From Spirochaetota bacterium (GTDB taxonomy: Bacteria; Spirochaetota; Spirochaetia; Treponematales; Rectinemataceae), in NCBI GenBank assembly GCA_022711355.1, contig JAKLFE010000010.1, positions 29,854-93,853 of the forward strand: a DNA stretch of 64,000 nt, given 5' to 3'. The notes beneath the pieces were generated by a model. It saw only the letters and a program-made list of their open reading frames with translations. It searched no databases and had not been told where the DNA came from. The position numbers and the translations under genes were made by a program. This document shows, one piece after another, positions 35,560 to 45,004 of the stretch (positions are counted from its first letter, which is position 1; the number at the start of each line of letters is the position of its first letter).

Positions 35560-36558
35560 CTAGCGGCCTCCCGCGGAGGTCCCGGGAAAGAGATCCGAGA
35601 GCCGCTTGCGGACGAGGCCGAGCTTCCACTCCGCCGCCCTCGTCTTGTAGGAGAAGTAGACGAAAAGATCGCCCCCGCGGACCAAGGCGCTGCTTCGGTA
35701 GACGTCGCGGCAGCCGAAGGGCCTCGTCGCGAAGACCGGCGCGGGGGCCAGCTCCCAGGACTCGAGGTCGGCGCTCCGCGCGGCCCACAGGTCGTAGGTC
35801 TTGCCCCCGCGAGCGTCGGGCCCCACCGAGGTGATGAGCAGGTAGTACTCGCCCTCGGCGCCGGCCACGTCCACGTGCCAGGGCGCGAAGGGAAGGCGAT
35901 CGAAGGAGGCGGGCCGGCCCGCGACGCCGCCCCAGGAGGCGAGATCGCGGCCGACGCGGTACTCGATCCGGTAGGGAGAGGCGCTCTTGTCCACGTAATA
36001 GAGGTACAGCTCCTCGCCCCGCGAGGCGAGGGCCGGCGAGAGGATGAAGGGATCGGGGCTCGGGCCGCGGAGCTCGAAGCTGGCCGCCACGGATCGCTCC
36101 CAGGAGAGCCGGTCGCGGCTGCGCAGGAGAACGAGGTTCTGGCGCTCGGGCCTGAGGGTCTCGAGGTAGAGGATCCCGTACTCGCCGCCGCGCTGGAAGA
36201 GGTCGGGATCGTCGTTGTGGTCGACCGCGGGGGCGGGCGCGAGGGGGTTGAGGCCCGCTCGCTCCTCGCGGAAGCGCAGCCCGTCCCCCGAGGCGAGGAT
36301 CGAGGGGTTCTCGTAGCGGTCGGCCTCGAAGGGATAGGGCGTGAATGCCAGGAGGAAGGGGCGGCCGGAGGCGTCGGGGCCGAGGATATCGGGGTGGGTC
36401 GCCTGGCCTGATCCCTCGTAGGTGGGCACGCGGAGCCGGACCGGCTCGTCGTAGGCCAGCTCGTCGAGGGAGGCGGGGAGGGAGAGGGACTCGAGGAGGT
36501 AGAACAAGCCGGTCAGCGGGGTGAGGACGAGCCGCCGGAGGAGCTGGAAGGGGGTCAT
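35560..36558 (-). CDS. Beta-propeller protein of the GH43-like superfamily
   Basis: 332 aa with a five-bladed-propeller pattern: THPDILGPDASGRPFLLAF, YENPSILASGDGLRF, DHNDDPDLF, SPDPFILSP and repeated W/Y-rich strands. No signal peptide is evident. Related GH43-like proteins in O-antigen loci have uncertain roles, and I cannot point to a full catalytic triad. The stop abuts the next gene (TAGATG), so it is cotranscribed. It is divergent, with 60 bp, from the plus-strand GT4 at 36619. Confidence 0.65.
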   Translation of the reverse strand: MTPFQLLRRLVLTPLTGLFYLLESLSLPASLDELAYDEPVRLRVPTYEGSGQATHPDILGPDASGRPFLLAFTPYPFEADRYENPSILASGDGLRFREERAGLNPLAPAPAVDHNDDPDLFQRGGEYGILYLETLRPERQNLVLLRSRDRLSWERSVAASFELRGPSPDPFILSPALASRGEELYLYYVDKSASPYRIEYRVGRDLASWGGVAGRPASFDRLPFAPWHVDVAGAEGEYYLLITSVGPDARGGKTYDLWAARSADLESWELAPAPVFATRPFGCRDVYRSSALVRGGDLFVYFSYKTRAAEWKLGLVRKRLSDLFPGTSAGGR

Positions 36559-36618
36559 GGGACTCCGATCGGCCCCGCGCCTTGCGCCGGGGCGAGAGAA
36601 ACGTATATCATTGAAAGC

Positions 36619-37746
36619 ATGGAAGGCAAGGACTCGGGGCGCGGGCGCGCGGCGCGGATAGCGGTCTTCACCAAGCCCCTGGACAACTGGACCTCGGGCT
36701 CGGGCCACCACCTCGACGAGATCATGAAGGCCGTCCTCGACCTCAACGAGGGCCGCTTCGACTTCACCTTCGTGCACTACAAGCCCAGCCAAAACCCGAT
36801 CTACAAGCGCGTCCGCGAGCTCGTAGTCCCGCGCAGCCCGCTTCGCTCGGCCGCCGTCCTGCGCCGGGAGAAGTTCGACCTCGTCCACTATTCCCCGCTG
36901 ACGATCTACGCCCCTATCTGGGGCGTGCCCGGCAAGAAGCTGGCCACCATCCACGGGGCCGAGCAGCTCCTCGTCCCCCAGTTCTACGGGAAGGTCGAGC
37001 TCGCCCACGAGTACCTGGTCGTGCCGCCCTACGCGCGGCGCATGGACGCCATCGTCACCGTCTCGAACGCGAGCGCCGACTTCTTCGTCCGCCGCTACCG
37101 GGTCGCCCCCGAACGGATCACGGTCTGCTACAACGGGCTCGGCCCCGCCTATCGCGTCCTCCCGGATGCCGAGATAACGGCCCCGGAGCGCTACGGCGTC
37201 CGCCGCCCCTTCGTGCTCCACATCAGCCGCCTCTCCGAGCGCAAGAACCCCTGGAAGCTGCTCGAGGCCTACGCCCGCCTCGTGCAGGAGCACGACAGCC
37301 CCTGCTCCCTGGTCTGCGCCGGCGGCGGCTGGAACGGCGAGGAGGTCCTCGAGCGGGCCCGCTCGCTCGGCATCGCCGAGCTCCTGTGCACGCCCGGCTT
37401 CATCACCGAGCGCGACGCGGTCGAGCTCATGAACGCCGCCCGGGCCTTCGTCTTCCCCTCCCTCGCCGAGGGCTTCGGCATGCCCAACGTCGAGGCCATG
37501 GCCTGCGGCTGCCCCGTCGTCACCACGCCCGCCTTCGCCGTCCGCGAGATCGTCGGCGACGCGGCCCTCGTCGTGGAGGACCCCTCGGATCCCGTGGCCC
37601 TCGCCGAGGCCCTGCATCGGGCCACGACCGACGAGGCCCTCCGCGCCCGCCTGCGGGAGCGCGGCTTCGCCCGCCTGCCGCTGTTCTCCTGGGAGGACAG
37701 CGCGAGGAAGCTCATCGGGGTCTACGAGAGGCTCACGAGGGCTTGA
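36619..37746 (+). CDS. GT4 family glycosyltransferase (plus strand)
   Basis: 375-aa GT-B enzyme read against the locus. Motifs: IAVFTKPLDNWTSGSGHH, LVHYSPLTIYAP, TIHGAEQLLVPQFYG, HISRLSERKNPWKLLEAY, and the EX7E motif SLAEGFGMPNVEAMACG. The upstream gap holds only a weak TTGCGC-N16-TATATC pair. Its 3' end overlaps the convergent GT4 by 14 nt. It is the third of three plus-strand genes in the locus and may be separately expressed. Confidence 0.88.
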   Translation: MEGKDSGRGRAARIAVFTKPLDNWTSGSGHHLDEIMKAVLDLNEGRFDFTFVHYKPSQNPIYKRVRELVVPRSPLRSAAVLRREKFDLVHYSPLTIYAPIWGVPGKKLATIHGAEQLLVPQFYGKVELAHEYLVVPPYARRMDAIVTVSNASADFFVRRYRVAPERITVCYNGLGPAYRVLPDAEITAPERYGVRRPFVLHISRLSERKNPWKLLEAYARLVQEHDSPCSLVCAGGGWNGEEVLERARSLGIAELLCTPGFITERDAVELMNAARAFVFPSLAEGFGMPNVEAMACGCPVVTTPAFAVREIVGDAALVVEDPSDPVALAEALHRATTDEALRARLRERGFARLPLFSWEDSARKLIGVYERLTRA

Positions 37747-38893
37747 GTCGCTCGCGAATCTCCTTCTCCCAGGCCTCGGCCCAATCGAAGTCGAACTCGC
37801 CCCGCCGCGCCGCGCAGAGCTCGCGCAGCCGGGCGTAGAAGGCGGGCTCGCGGACGCAGCGCTCGATCCGGTCTGCTATCGCCGCCGCGTCCATGGGCGG
37901 GAAGAGGAGCTCCTCGCTGGCGAGCATGTCGGGGATGCCCCCCACGGCGCTCCCGATGACGGGCGTCCCCGCGTGCAGGGCCTCGAGGACCGTGTTCGGG
38001 TAGCTGTCGAAGAGCGAGGGCACGACGAGGAGGTCCGCGGCGACGATCTCCTCGAAGGGATTCGGGACCCGCCCGAGCAGCTCGGCCATCCCGGCGGCCC
38101 CGCCCGCGGCGAGGCGGGCCTCGAGCTCCTCGCGGCGCTCGCCCGGCCCGCAGAGCCGGAAGCGCAGCTCGCCCAGGCCCCGCCGCTTGAGCTCGACTAT
38201 CGCGTCGACGAGGTAGTCGATGCCCTTGCGCGGCCCCTGGGTACCCATGAAGCAGACCCGCCTGAGCGCGGAGCTCGCGTTCGCCCGGGCGTACTCGGGC
38301 TTGAAGCGCGGCCCCGAGATGTCGCCCCGGATGACGGCGCAGCGCCCCGCCGCGGCGGGATTGCGCCCGAGGAAGTCGTCGCGGTCGTAGGCGCTCTGGA
38401 AGACGAGGAGGTCGCCGAGCCGGGCGATCCGGGCCTCGTCGAGGCGCGACTTCCACAGCCCGGCGCGGATGCGCGCCCGCTCCGCCCGGCCGTGCCCGGC
38501 CTCCTCGAGGTAGGTCAGGGACTCCCTGACCGCGTTCGAGCGGTGGCCGTAGACGAGGGGGGCGCCCAAGGCCCGCGCCAGGCGCGCGCCCGCCGCGAGA
38601 TGGGTCTCCCCGAAGACGAGCACCGCGTCGGGCCTGCCCGCCGCGGCCCCGATCTCCCCGGCGCGCCGCCCCGCCTCGGCCCAGAAGACCCAGGAGGCCG
38701 GGGGGAAGCTCTTGCGCCGGTACGGGACCTCGCGCGCCAGCTCCCGGAAGGCGGCGGCCTCGTAGCCGAGGAGCGCGTTCATGAGGACGAGGACCCGGTT
38801 CCCCCGGCGGCCCAGGCCCTCCATGAGCTCGAGGTAGCGCACGTGCCCGCCGGTGCGGATCTGCTTGCCGAGGAAGGCTCCGACGATGGTCAT
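37733..38893 (-). CDS. GT4 family glycosyltransferase
   Basis: 386-aa GT-B transferase: IVGAFLGKQIRTGGHVRYLE, VLVFGETHLAAGARLARAL, RRVCFMGTQGPRKGIDYLV, then SLFDSYPNTVLEALHAGTP as donor-binding EX7E region. Starts 1 nt after the stop of the GT2 gene upstream. The 3' end overlaps the plus-strand GT4 tail. Sugar specificity unknown. Confidence 0.87.
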   Translation of the reverse strand: MTIVGAFLGKQIRTGGHVRYLELMEGLGRRGNRVLVLMNALLGYEAAAFRELAREVPYRRKSFPPASWVFWAEAGRRAGEIGAAAGRPDAVLVFGETHLAAGARLARALGAPLVYGHRSNAVRESLTYLEEAGHGRAERARIRAGLWKSRLDEARIARLGDLLVFQSAYDRDDFLGRNPAAAGRCAVIRGDISGPRFKPEYARANASSALRRVCFMGTQGPRKGIDYLVDAIVELKRRGLGELRFRLCGPGERREELEARLAAGGAAGMAELLGRVPNPFEEIVAADLLVVPSLFDSYPNTVLEALHAGTPVIGSAVGGIPDMLASEELLFPPMDAAAIADRIERCVREPAFYARLRELCAARRGEFDFDWAEAWEKEIRERLKPS

Positions 38894-38894
38894 G

Positions 38895-39905
38895 CTAGAG
38901 CGCCGGCCGCGCGCGGCGGAGCGAGCGGGCCAGCCCCCGACCCCAGGCGAGGGCTCCCTTGATATAGGTCTTGGGATGGGCGAGGGCCCGGGCGCGGGCC
39001 CTCGGATAGGTCGCCTCGACGTAGCGATCCACCGGGAGGAAGCCCCGGAGATCCCCGTCGCGGAGGTAGCTCATGAGGGTGACGTAGTAGCGGTTCGCGA
39101 CCGTGCGAATGAGCCAGGGGTCGAAGGAGGCCGCGCTTCCCGGCCCGAGACGCGCCACCGCGAAATCCCGCACGCCCTGGAACAGGGCGTAGTTCCGGAT
39201 GGCCTTCTCGGCGTCCTGCTCGCAGGAGGCGTTGCCGCCGTGCCTGCGCCAGACCGCGACCCTCGCCTCGAGGTGGGCGACGCGATTGCCCAGCGCGAGG
39301 CGGAAGAGGGACTCGTAGTCCGAGCTCACGATATCGGCCCGGTAGAAGCCTATGGAGCGGGCAGCCTCCGCCCGGTACAGGGCCGTCAGGTGGTGCATGC
39401 GCCAGGCCGGCCGGGGGAGGGACAGGACGTAGGCCGTGCCGTCGACGAAGCTCGGCTCGACCAGGGCGGCCCTCCCGGGCCCGAAGGAAGCGGGATCGAT
39501 CGGATCCGCGCGCTCGTAGCGGTCGGCGCAGACCAGGACGACGGAGTCGTCCCGCGAGGCCGCGGCGACGGCGGCGCCCACGAAGCCCGGGTCGATGAGG
39601 AGGTCGTCGCCGTCGAGGTTGAGGATCCACTCCCCGCGGGCCAGCTCGTAGAGGCCGCGGCGGTAGTTCGCGACCCGCCCGAGGTTGCGCGGGGCGGGCT
39701 CGTACCGCAGCCGCGGATCGCCGAAGGAGGCGACGACCGAGGCGGTATCGTCGGTGGAGCTGTCGTCGGCCACGACGACCTCGAGGCTCGGGTACTCCTG
39801 GGCGAGGGCGCTCGAGATCGTCGCGCGGAGGTACTTGGCTTGGTTGTAGGCGGGCACGAGGATGCTCACCAGGGGCGTCGATCCGCTCCTCATCGTCTCC
39901 ATCAT
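38895..39905 (-). CDS. GT2 family glycosyltransferase
   Basis: GT-A family-2 transferase, about 336 aa. Motifs: VSILVPAYNQAKYLRATI, VVADDSSTDDTASVV, and NLDGDDLLIDP (DXD). The ATG at 39905, next to a second ATG at 39902, is favoured by AAAGGA; an upstream ATG at 39932 has no ribosome site. It is GC-rich and marks the border with the A/T-richer block that starts just upstream of its start. Confidence 0.87.
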   Translation of the reverse strand: MMETMRSGSTPLVSILVPAYNQAKYLRATISSALAQEYPSLEVVVADDSSTDDTASVVASFGDPRLRYEPAPRNLGRVANYRRGLYELARGEWILNLDGDDLLIDPGFVGAAVAAASRDDSVVLVCADRYERADPIDPASFGPGRAALVEPSFVDGTAYVLSLPRPAWRMHHLTALYRAEAARSIGFYRADIVSSDYESLFRLALGNRVAHLEARVAVWRRHGGNASCEQDAEKAIRNYALFQGVRDFAVARLGPGSAASFDPWLIRTVANRYYVTLMSYLRDGDLRGFLPVDRYVEATYPRARARALAHPKTYIKGALAWGRGLARSLRRARPAL

Positions 39906-39986
39906 CGTCCTTTCGGTACCATCATTCGGCATCGATGGATCGAATCCTTCTATCGATTTCGATCTTCAGCTAGTGCACGATACAGC

Positions 39987-40679
39987 TCAAGAAATCCCCG
40001 AGGCTAACCCAGCGCTCACCATGCACTCTGCCAGCTTGAAATCATCGGGCCAGTCGATATCGAAGCTCTTTATCTGATCCATAGGGAAAAGTAGGGGCCG
40101 ATCTCCAATTCTGTCATGCTTGGCTTTATAGATATCCGAGCTCGCGACGAACGCCGCGCTATTGACTTCATGCACGGGCTTAAGGGTCTGCGTCCGCGGC
40201 CATTTCTCGATCGAACGATCGTAGTTGATCGGTCCATCATCGCTCCACAGGAAATCCTGAATAGCGGTAGTCGTCATGAGAGAATCATAGCCATTTTCAA
40301 GAGCTTGAAAGTACGCCTTAACGATCGAGTCATAGTCTTCGTGGCCGACAAAAGGCGATGTGACATGCGTCCATAGTATTATACTGGAAGGGATCAACTC
40401 GACGGCGTGAGCGACGAGGGAATCGGTGCTGGTTTGGCTGCTAGCTAAACTTGCCGTCCTTTCATGAATCTCGATCTTCGCGCTGCCCAGGGATCTAGCA
40501 TATTCCATGATTTCGAGATCGTCGGTGGAGAGTATCACCTTGGAGATCAGATCGGCGCGGATCAGCTGATTCAGCTTTATCTCGACGAGGCCATGTTTGA
40601 ATCCGGCGAAGGGACGGACATTCTTCTTCGGAACGCGCTGGCTGCCGCTTCGGCATGGAAGGAAGCACGTGACATTCAT
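39987..40679 (-). CDS. CMP-sugar synthetase (acylneuraminate cytidylyltransferase family)
   Basis: Cytidylyltransferase of 230 aa that activates an ulosonic-type acid as CMP-sugar. The N-terminal PCRSGSQRVPKKNVRPF matches the P-loop of NeuA/KdsB-like enzymes, and WTHVTSPFVGHEDYDSIV and FDIDWPDDF match the middle and metal-binding end. It overlaps the aldolase upstream by 4 nt, so the two are made together. Base composition is visibly richer in A/T than the surrounding locus, suggesting acquisition. The substrate is probably the product of the aldolase. Confidence 0.83.
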   Translation of the reverse strand: MNVTCFLPCRSGSQRVPKKNVRPFAGFKHGLVEIKLNQLIRADLISKVILSTDDLEIMEYARSLGSAKIEIHERTASLASSQTSTDSLVAHAVELIPSSIILWTHVTSPFVGHEDYDSIVKAYFQALENGYDSLMTTTAIQDFLWSDDGPINYDRSIEKWPRTQTLKPVHEVNSAAFVASSDIYKAKHDRIGDRPLLFPMDQIKSFDIDWPDDFKLAECMVSAGLASGIS

Positions 40680-42301
40680 ATCGTCTCCTCGTGGAACTCA
40701 CCGAAGATGCTCATTTTCTTGATCGCATACGTCGTCGGCGTTAACGCGATGATCTCTCGATGCCTCTCGGATTCCGAGTAGCAGCTCAGTAATTCATTCA
40801 TCTCATCGTTTCGTGGATCGCCCGCGGGATAGCCATCGAAACCGGCCAGGAAAATGCGACGTGCTTCTCCTGACGTAGCCACGGCTAGAGCGTAAGCGAT
40901 GACCAGGGCGACGGGCAAGGACGCGCCCGTCCTATAGAACTCGAATCTCCCTTTCGATATCTTTATCCCGAAATCATACAGCTTCTTTCCTCCCAAGGAC
41001 GACACGACGCCATCGGGCAGCATGCTGATGGGAGCGATCAGCGGCTCCATGAGTTGCGCATGCTTCGTGAAATCTGCAAGCAACCTTGCGGGGTGGCAAG
41101 CCAAGCGAAAACCTATCAACGAAGGAATAATACTCTCTTTAGTATTTAGCGCCAGCACCTCTGGCCCGTATCTCCGTATGAATCGTTCAATCGCATTCTT
41201 ATACTCGACGACCCCATTGCCCGTCCCAAGGATAAGCACATCCCGCCCTTTCAATACGGTAGCGGGAGCCCATGAGCCTTCGGAACTCCCAGAATAGAAT
41301 TTCCGGATGCCAACCAGGTTTTCGCGATCAAATTTCTTCCCGCCATCGACACGCAGCTGATGGATGACCGAGATGATGTCCTCGTCGCTGTAGCGGGAGT
41401 CATGAAGCATTTCTTGAATATACGTGGGATGGATGCCGTATTTCCCTGCCAGGTAGTAATACGGGTTGGGCCCCCACAGAAAATGCTCCTGCAGCGGCTG
41501 GAAACGGTTCTTAATCAAGCGCATGAGAGGGAGTATTGAGAAAGCCCTGCCATCCTTATCCGCGATCTCAATCATCAGCTCCTCAGTCTTCGTATTGCCC
41601 GGTCCTCTGCCCATGCCCAAGACGGTGCCATCGACCCATGATACGCCGAGCGCGAGCCCAGCCAAGGAGTTCTGCAGCGCCATGCCCATATTGTCATGGG
41701 CATGCAATCCGATCGCTCCCTTCCAATGCTTCCGCAATAGCTCGATAATCGCGGCGGTACGCTGGGTATTCATGCTACCCAAGCTGTCGGCGAAATAGAG
41801 GACATCGATGGGCCATTCCGAAGCGGACTTGGCGAGACCTTTTATTTCCGCATCTGTCCGATCTGCAATTTGCATAATATTATAGCAAACCTGATACCCC
41901 TTCTTCTTGAGCAAGGTACTGGCAGGAAACGCCAACGAGAGATCGGTAAAATGGCACGCGAATCGGACAATGTCGACCGGAGACTCGCTTGCGTCGACGG
42001 GAAACAGCTTTTCAAGGACGGCTCGCATGCCATCATGCAGCGCGACTTCAGAGCCGTTGACCATTACGCTAATGCGGAGACTCGAGGGGATATGCAGCTC
42101 ACCCAGCAGATCGTCGCTGGTATATGCGAAGGCGCCCTTGAAGCCCTCGTTGTTGATCGACCGGAATCCAAGCTCCACGACGTCAACTCCCGCCGCGGCC
42201 ATGGTTTCCAGATACTCGTCGGCTAAGGCTTGGCTAAAATCCCAGGCATTGTAATAGCCGCCATCCCTGAAGGTACAATCGAGGAACGTTATTTCGCTCA
42301 T
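40676..42301 (-). CDS. DRE-TIM aldolase with extra C-terminal domain
   Basis: 541 aa. Residues 1-290 form an HMG-CoA-lyase/4-hydroxy-2-oxovalerate-aldolase-like barrel: FLDCTFRDGGYYNAWDF, GLHAHDNMGMALQNSLAG (metal histidines) and GMGRGPGNTKTEEL. Residues from about 345 form a second Rossmann-like domain (DVLILGTGNGVVEYKNAIE, FLAGFDGYPAGDP) that recalls DUF115/sialyltransferase-like folds; this is uncertain. Coupling to a CMP-sugar synthetase suggests it condenses pyruvate or a similar oxo acid with a sugar-derived aldehyde. It lies in the A/T-richer block. Not a standard NeuB-type synthase. Confidence 0.75.
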   Translation of the reverse strand: MSEITFLDCTFRDGGYYNAWDFSQALADEYLETMAAAGVDVVELGFRSINNEGFKGAFAYTSDDLLGELHIPSSLRISVMVNGSEVALHDGMRAVLEKLFPVDASESPVDIVRFACHFTDLSLAFPASTLLKKKGYQVCYNIMQIADRTDAEIKGLAKSASEWPIDVLYFADSLGSMNTQRTAAIIELLRKHWKGAIGLHAHDNMGMALQNSLAGLALGVSWVDGTVLGMGRGPGNTKTEELMIEIADKDGRAFSILPLMRLIKNRFQPLQEHFLWGPNPYYYLAGKYGIHPTYIQEMLHDSRYSDEDIISVIHQLRVDGGKKFDRENLVGIRKFYSGSSEGSWAPATVLKGRDVLILGTGNGVVEYKNAIERFIRRYGPEVLALNTKESIIPSLIGFRLACHPARLLADFTKHAQLMEPLIAPISMLPDGVVSSLGGKKLYDFGIKISKGRFEFYRTGASLPVALVIAYALAVATSGEARRIFLAGFDGYPAGDPRNDEMNELLSCYSESERHREIIALTPTTYAIKKMSIFGEFHEETI

Positions 42302-42322
42302 ATAGGCCCCTTCGCGGTTTCG

Positions 42323-43654
42323 CTAAGCTATGCCGAGCTCATCCTTTATATACCCGACAATGCGCTCGCTCGATGAACCGCCGCCGGATCGAAGGATGAC
42401 GTGATCAACAAACTCGTTTCGTTGGTTCTTCATATAATCGTCACCAGATAGCACAACTCTTTCAATGAAGCTCCTGATCTGATCCTGGCTAGCCGCGATG
42501 TAATGCTTCGCTATAGCGTCTTTCCCATATGCGTTCCACTTTATCTGCCCCGCGCTGTACTTGCTACCATTTACCATATACTCGTTGTCAGCGCCAATAA
42601 AAAGAGCGGGTTTTCGCGTGACCAAATACTCCGAAAGGAACGATCCAGAATTGTGAACCAGGGCGTCTGACGTTAGGAATAGATCCGTATAATCGCCCTC
42701 GACGAGGATCGTGGACGCCGACGAGCGCCAGGACTCGAAATAAGCCTGCGCGGCTTCCACGCCCCATCCGGGAACCTTCTCTAGCGCGCCGCAAAGCAAT
42801 GGATGAGGCTTGAGCGCGATCTGCAAGACCGACTCGTAGTCTTTTGCAAGCTCCAAAAAAAACATCGCGTCCCGAAGGAAGGTCTCGAGCGGAAGCCAAT
42901 GAGGCGCCCAAATAAGGTGCTTCCTCGGCGATGCGTCAGGACGCCAAGGACCGGGGATGGCTACATTCGATCCATTCGCGAAGGCGTCGCAACCTGGGTA
43001 TCCGAGCGAAACGACGTTTCGCCCCCTGCGCCTCTGGACGCTTGCAATTTCCCTCTCGTGATAGTCCGTTTCGCAAAATACGCGCCACGCGCTATTAAAG
43101 AATTGGCTATCATACATTTTCCTGTCATCGGTCGCGAAAAAGGAATATGGCACGTAGCAGGTCAGCGTGCTCCGGAATCTATCGATATAGTACCGGTCAT
43201 CTATAAGTCCCTTATACGGATTAGTATAGAAAAGCAAATCGGGACGCAGATCGCGAGCGATATCGATGTACTCGTCCCTAGCCTCGTCATATGCGAGTAA
43301 CTCGCTATATCCCCTACCCCGAAACAAAGCATCCGCCTTCTTCATTTCAGAAAGCATCTTGGCGCGACCGACGTTCACGACCGGGCAAGTTAATATGGAG
43401 ACTTCGAACCGTGGATTCTGTTCCAATATTTTATAGATACGATCATATTTCCATACCGATGCATACGTCGCCAAGAAAACGACTCGTATCCTCTGGCCTG
43501 AATCAGCCTTGCGCCTTACACGACAGAGGGCGATTTCGTGCCGCAACGGCTGGATAGATAAGGATATCCTTTCCGATAATAGCCGAGCGCTTCGTCCATA
43601 AAACAAAGAACAACAACCCCTCAACTTGCGATATATCTTCGAACGCATATTCAC
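42323..43654 (-). CDS. CDP-glycerol glycerophosphotransferase-like (TagF family) protein
   Basis: 443-aa GT-B-like protein. The C-terminal half carries family signs: KHLIWAPHWLPLETFLRD, LQIALKPHPLLCG, DYTDLFLTSDALVHNSGSF, LVTRKPALFIG. The N-terminal half is a less conserved Rossmann domain. The GTG at 43654 (AAAGGCGG 6 nt upstream) is preferred over an ATG 6 nt further on. About 130 A/T-rich bases separate it from the GT4 upstream. A/T-rich coding. It could transfer glycerol phosphate, or a different nucleotide-activated unit such as the CMP-sugar made by its two downstream neighbours. Confidence 0.75.
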   Translation of the reverse strand: MNMRSKIYRKLRGCCSLFYGRSARLLSERISLSIQPLRHEIALCRVRRKADSGQRIRVVFLATYASVWKYDRIYKILEQNPRFEVSILTCPVVNVGRAKMLSEMKKADALFRGRGYSELLAYDEARDEYIDIARDLRPDLLFYTNPYKGLIDDRYYIDRFRSTLTCYVPYSFFATDDRKMYDSQFFNSAWRVFCETDYHEREIASVQRRRGRNVVSLGYPGCDAFANGSNVAIPGPWRPDASPRKHLIWAPHWLPLETFLRDAMFFLELAKDYESVLQIALKPHPLLCGALEKVPGWGVEAAQAYFESWRSSASTILVEGDYTDLFLTSDALVHNSGSFLSEYLVTRKPALFIGADNEYMVNGSKYSAGQIKWNAYGKDAIAKHYIAASQDQIRSFIERVVLSGDDYMKNQRNEFVDHVILRSGGGSSSERIVGYIKDELGIA

Positions 43655-43767
43655 GGGTACCGCCTTTAAAACCGCTCCAGGTTTGACGGAAATTCGTTTA
43701 CATGCTCGACGGGGCTATCATATTACCGGATCCTGCAAGACTCATCGCACCATAATCAATTAAACAG

Positions 43768-43790
43768 CTAGGCCCATGGCCGAGGCCTAG
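43768..43790 (-). terminator. Hairpin at the end of the GT4 gene, possible weak terminator
   Basis: CTAGGCC and GGCCTAG form a 7-bp stem with a 9-nt loop over the stop codon at 43787-43789; on the minus strand it is followed by GTTTAATT, a weak T-run. The remaining A/T-rich gap to 43654 shows no convincing promoter. Confidence 0.35.
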
Positions 43791-44989
43791 TACCGTTTCA
43801 TCCGCTTGCGCAGTTTGCCCGTTAGGTACTTCTTAGCAAGAGCGGTAAATCTCTTAACCGGCAGACGGAGGATGGCTTCCTCGAGCCTCGCGTTTATATC
43901 TCCCGAGGCGCTCGAGGCGAGGGCGGCCACGAGCTCGGACCGGACTTTCACCGTCGCGGCGTTGGAAGGCCTTTTCGCCGCGATCTCCTCGAGGGCCCGC
44001 TCGAGGAGGTCCGTGGAGGCCGGCCAGTCGATCCACTCCCGGGCGGTCTCGGCCGCGCGGGCCTTGAGCGCCGCGAGGAGCTCCGGGTCGCCGCGAAGCC
44101 GCTCGATGTGGCGCAGGACCTCGGCCTCGTCCCCCATCGCGGCGACGAGGGCGTTCTCGCCGTGGCGGATGTACTCCTCGTGCCCGGTGACGTCGTAGAC
44201 GACCGCCGTGCCTCCGCAATGGAACATCTCGAGGGGGGGGCCGAACATCCCCTCGACGTAGCTGAGCTTCACGATCGCGTCGCAGGACCGGTAGATCGGC
44301 GGCGTCTCGGCGATGGGCACGCGGGAGAACACGCGGTCGACGCCCTGGACGCTCGAGGTCGCCGTGCTCGTGAGGAGCCACAGCTCGTCCGCGCCCGCCC
44401 GGCGGCAGAGCTCGATCGAGCGCTTGACGTTCTTGAAGCCGACGTCCAAGGGACCCTCGACGAGGAGCCTCAGGCGCCCCGGGACCCGCTCGGCGTGGCG
44501 GGGTCCCTCGGGTCTGAACAGGTCCTTGCTGACGCCGTTGGGCACCAGGTAGGCCTCCTGCCGGTAGCGCTCCCTGATATGCTCCCGTATCCAGCTCGCC
44601 TCGGTGACCAGGTCCAGGCCGAGGCAGTAGGTCAGGTCCGCGTAGCTCCTCGTGAGGACCTCGGCCTCGGGATAGAAGCGGGACTCCACCGACTGGTTGA
44701 AGTAGACGTAGCGCTCGGCGGGTATCCGCGCCACCTGGTAGCAGGTGCGCCAAAACGAGGCGATGGCGAGGTCGAATCGGCGCTCGCCGACGGCGTCGAG
44801 CGAGAGCCACTCCAGGCCCGGGGCCCGCCGATGCCAGGAGAGCTTGCCCCGGTCGACCTCCCCCTCGACGACCATGGTCACGCTATGGCCGCGGTCGACG
44901 AGGTTGCCCGCGTGCTCGAGGAGGACGTTGTTCCCGCCGCTGATCGATTGGGAGTTGGCGAGGATGGCGATGTTCAGGCTCGGGCGCAC
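43787..44989 (-). CDS. GT4 family glycosyltransferase
   Basis: 400-aa GT-B enzyme: NIAILANSQSISGGNNVLLE at the N-terminus, YLVPNGVSKDLFRPEG linker, LLVEGPLDVGFKNVKRSIEL, and VEGMFGPPLEMFHCGGTAVV as donor motif. A basic C-terminal tail (KKYLTGKLRKRMKRY) may touch the membrane. GC-rich, in contrast to the A/T-rich genes on both sides (42.3-43.6 and 46.1-47.7 kb). Follows the GT2 gene by 15 nt. Confidence 0.87.
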   Translation of the reverse strand: MRPSLNIAILANSQSISGGNNVLLEHAGNLVDRGHSVTMVVEGEVDRGKLSWHRRAPGLEWLSLDAVGERRFDLAIASFWRTCYQVARIPAERYVYFNQSVESRFYPEAEVLTRSYADLTYCLGLDLVTEASWIREHIRERYRQEAYLVPNGVSKDLFRPEGPRHAERVPGRLRLLVEGPLDVGFKNVKRSIELCRRAGADELWLLTSTATSSVQGVDRVFSRVPIAETPPIYRSCDAIVKLSYVEGMFGPPLEMFHCGGTAVVYDVTGHEEYIRHGENALVAAMGDEAEVLRHIERLRGDPELLAALKARAAETAREWIDWPASTDLLERALEEIAAKRPSNAATVKVRSELVAALASSASGDINARLEEAILRLPVKRFTALAKKYLTGKLRKRMKRY

Positions 44990-45004
44990 GGCATCTCCTT
45001 CGGG

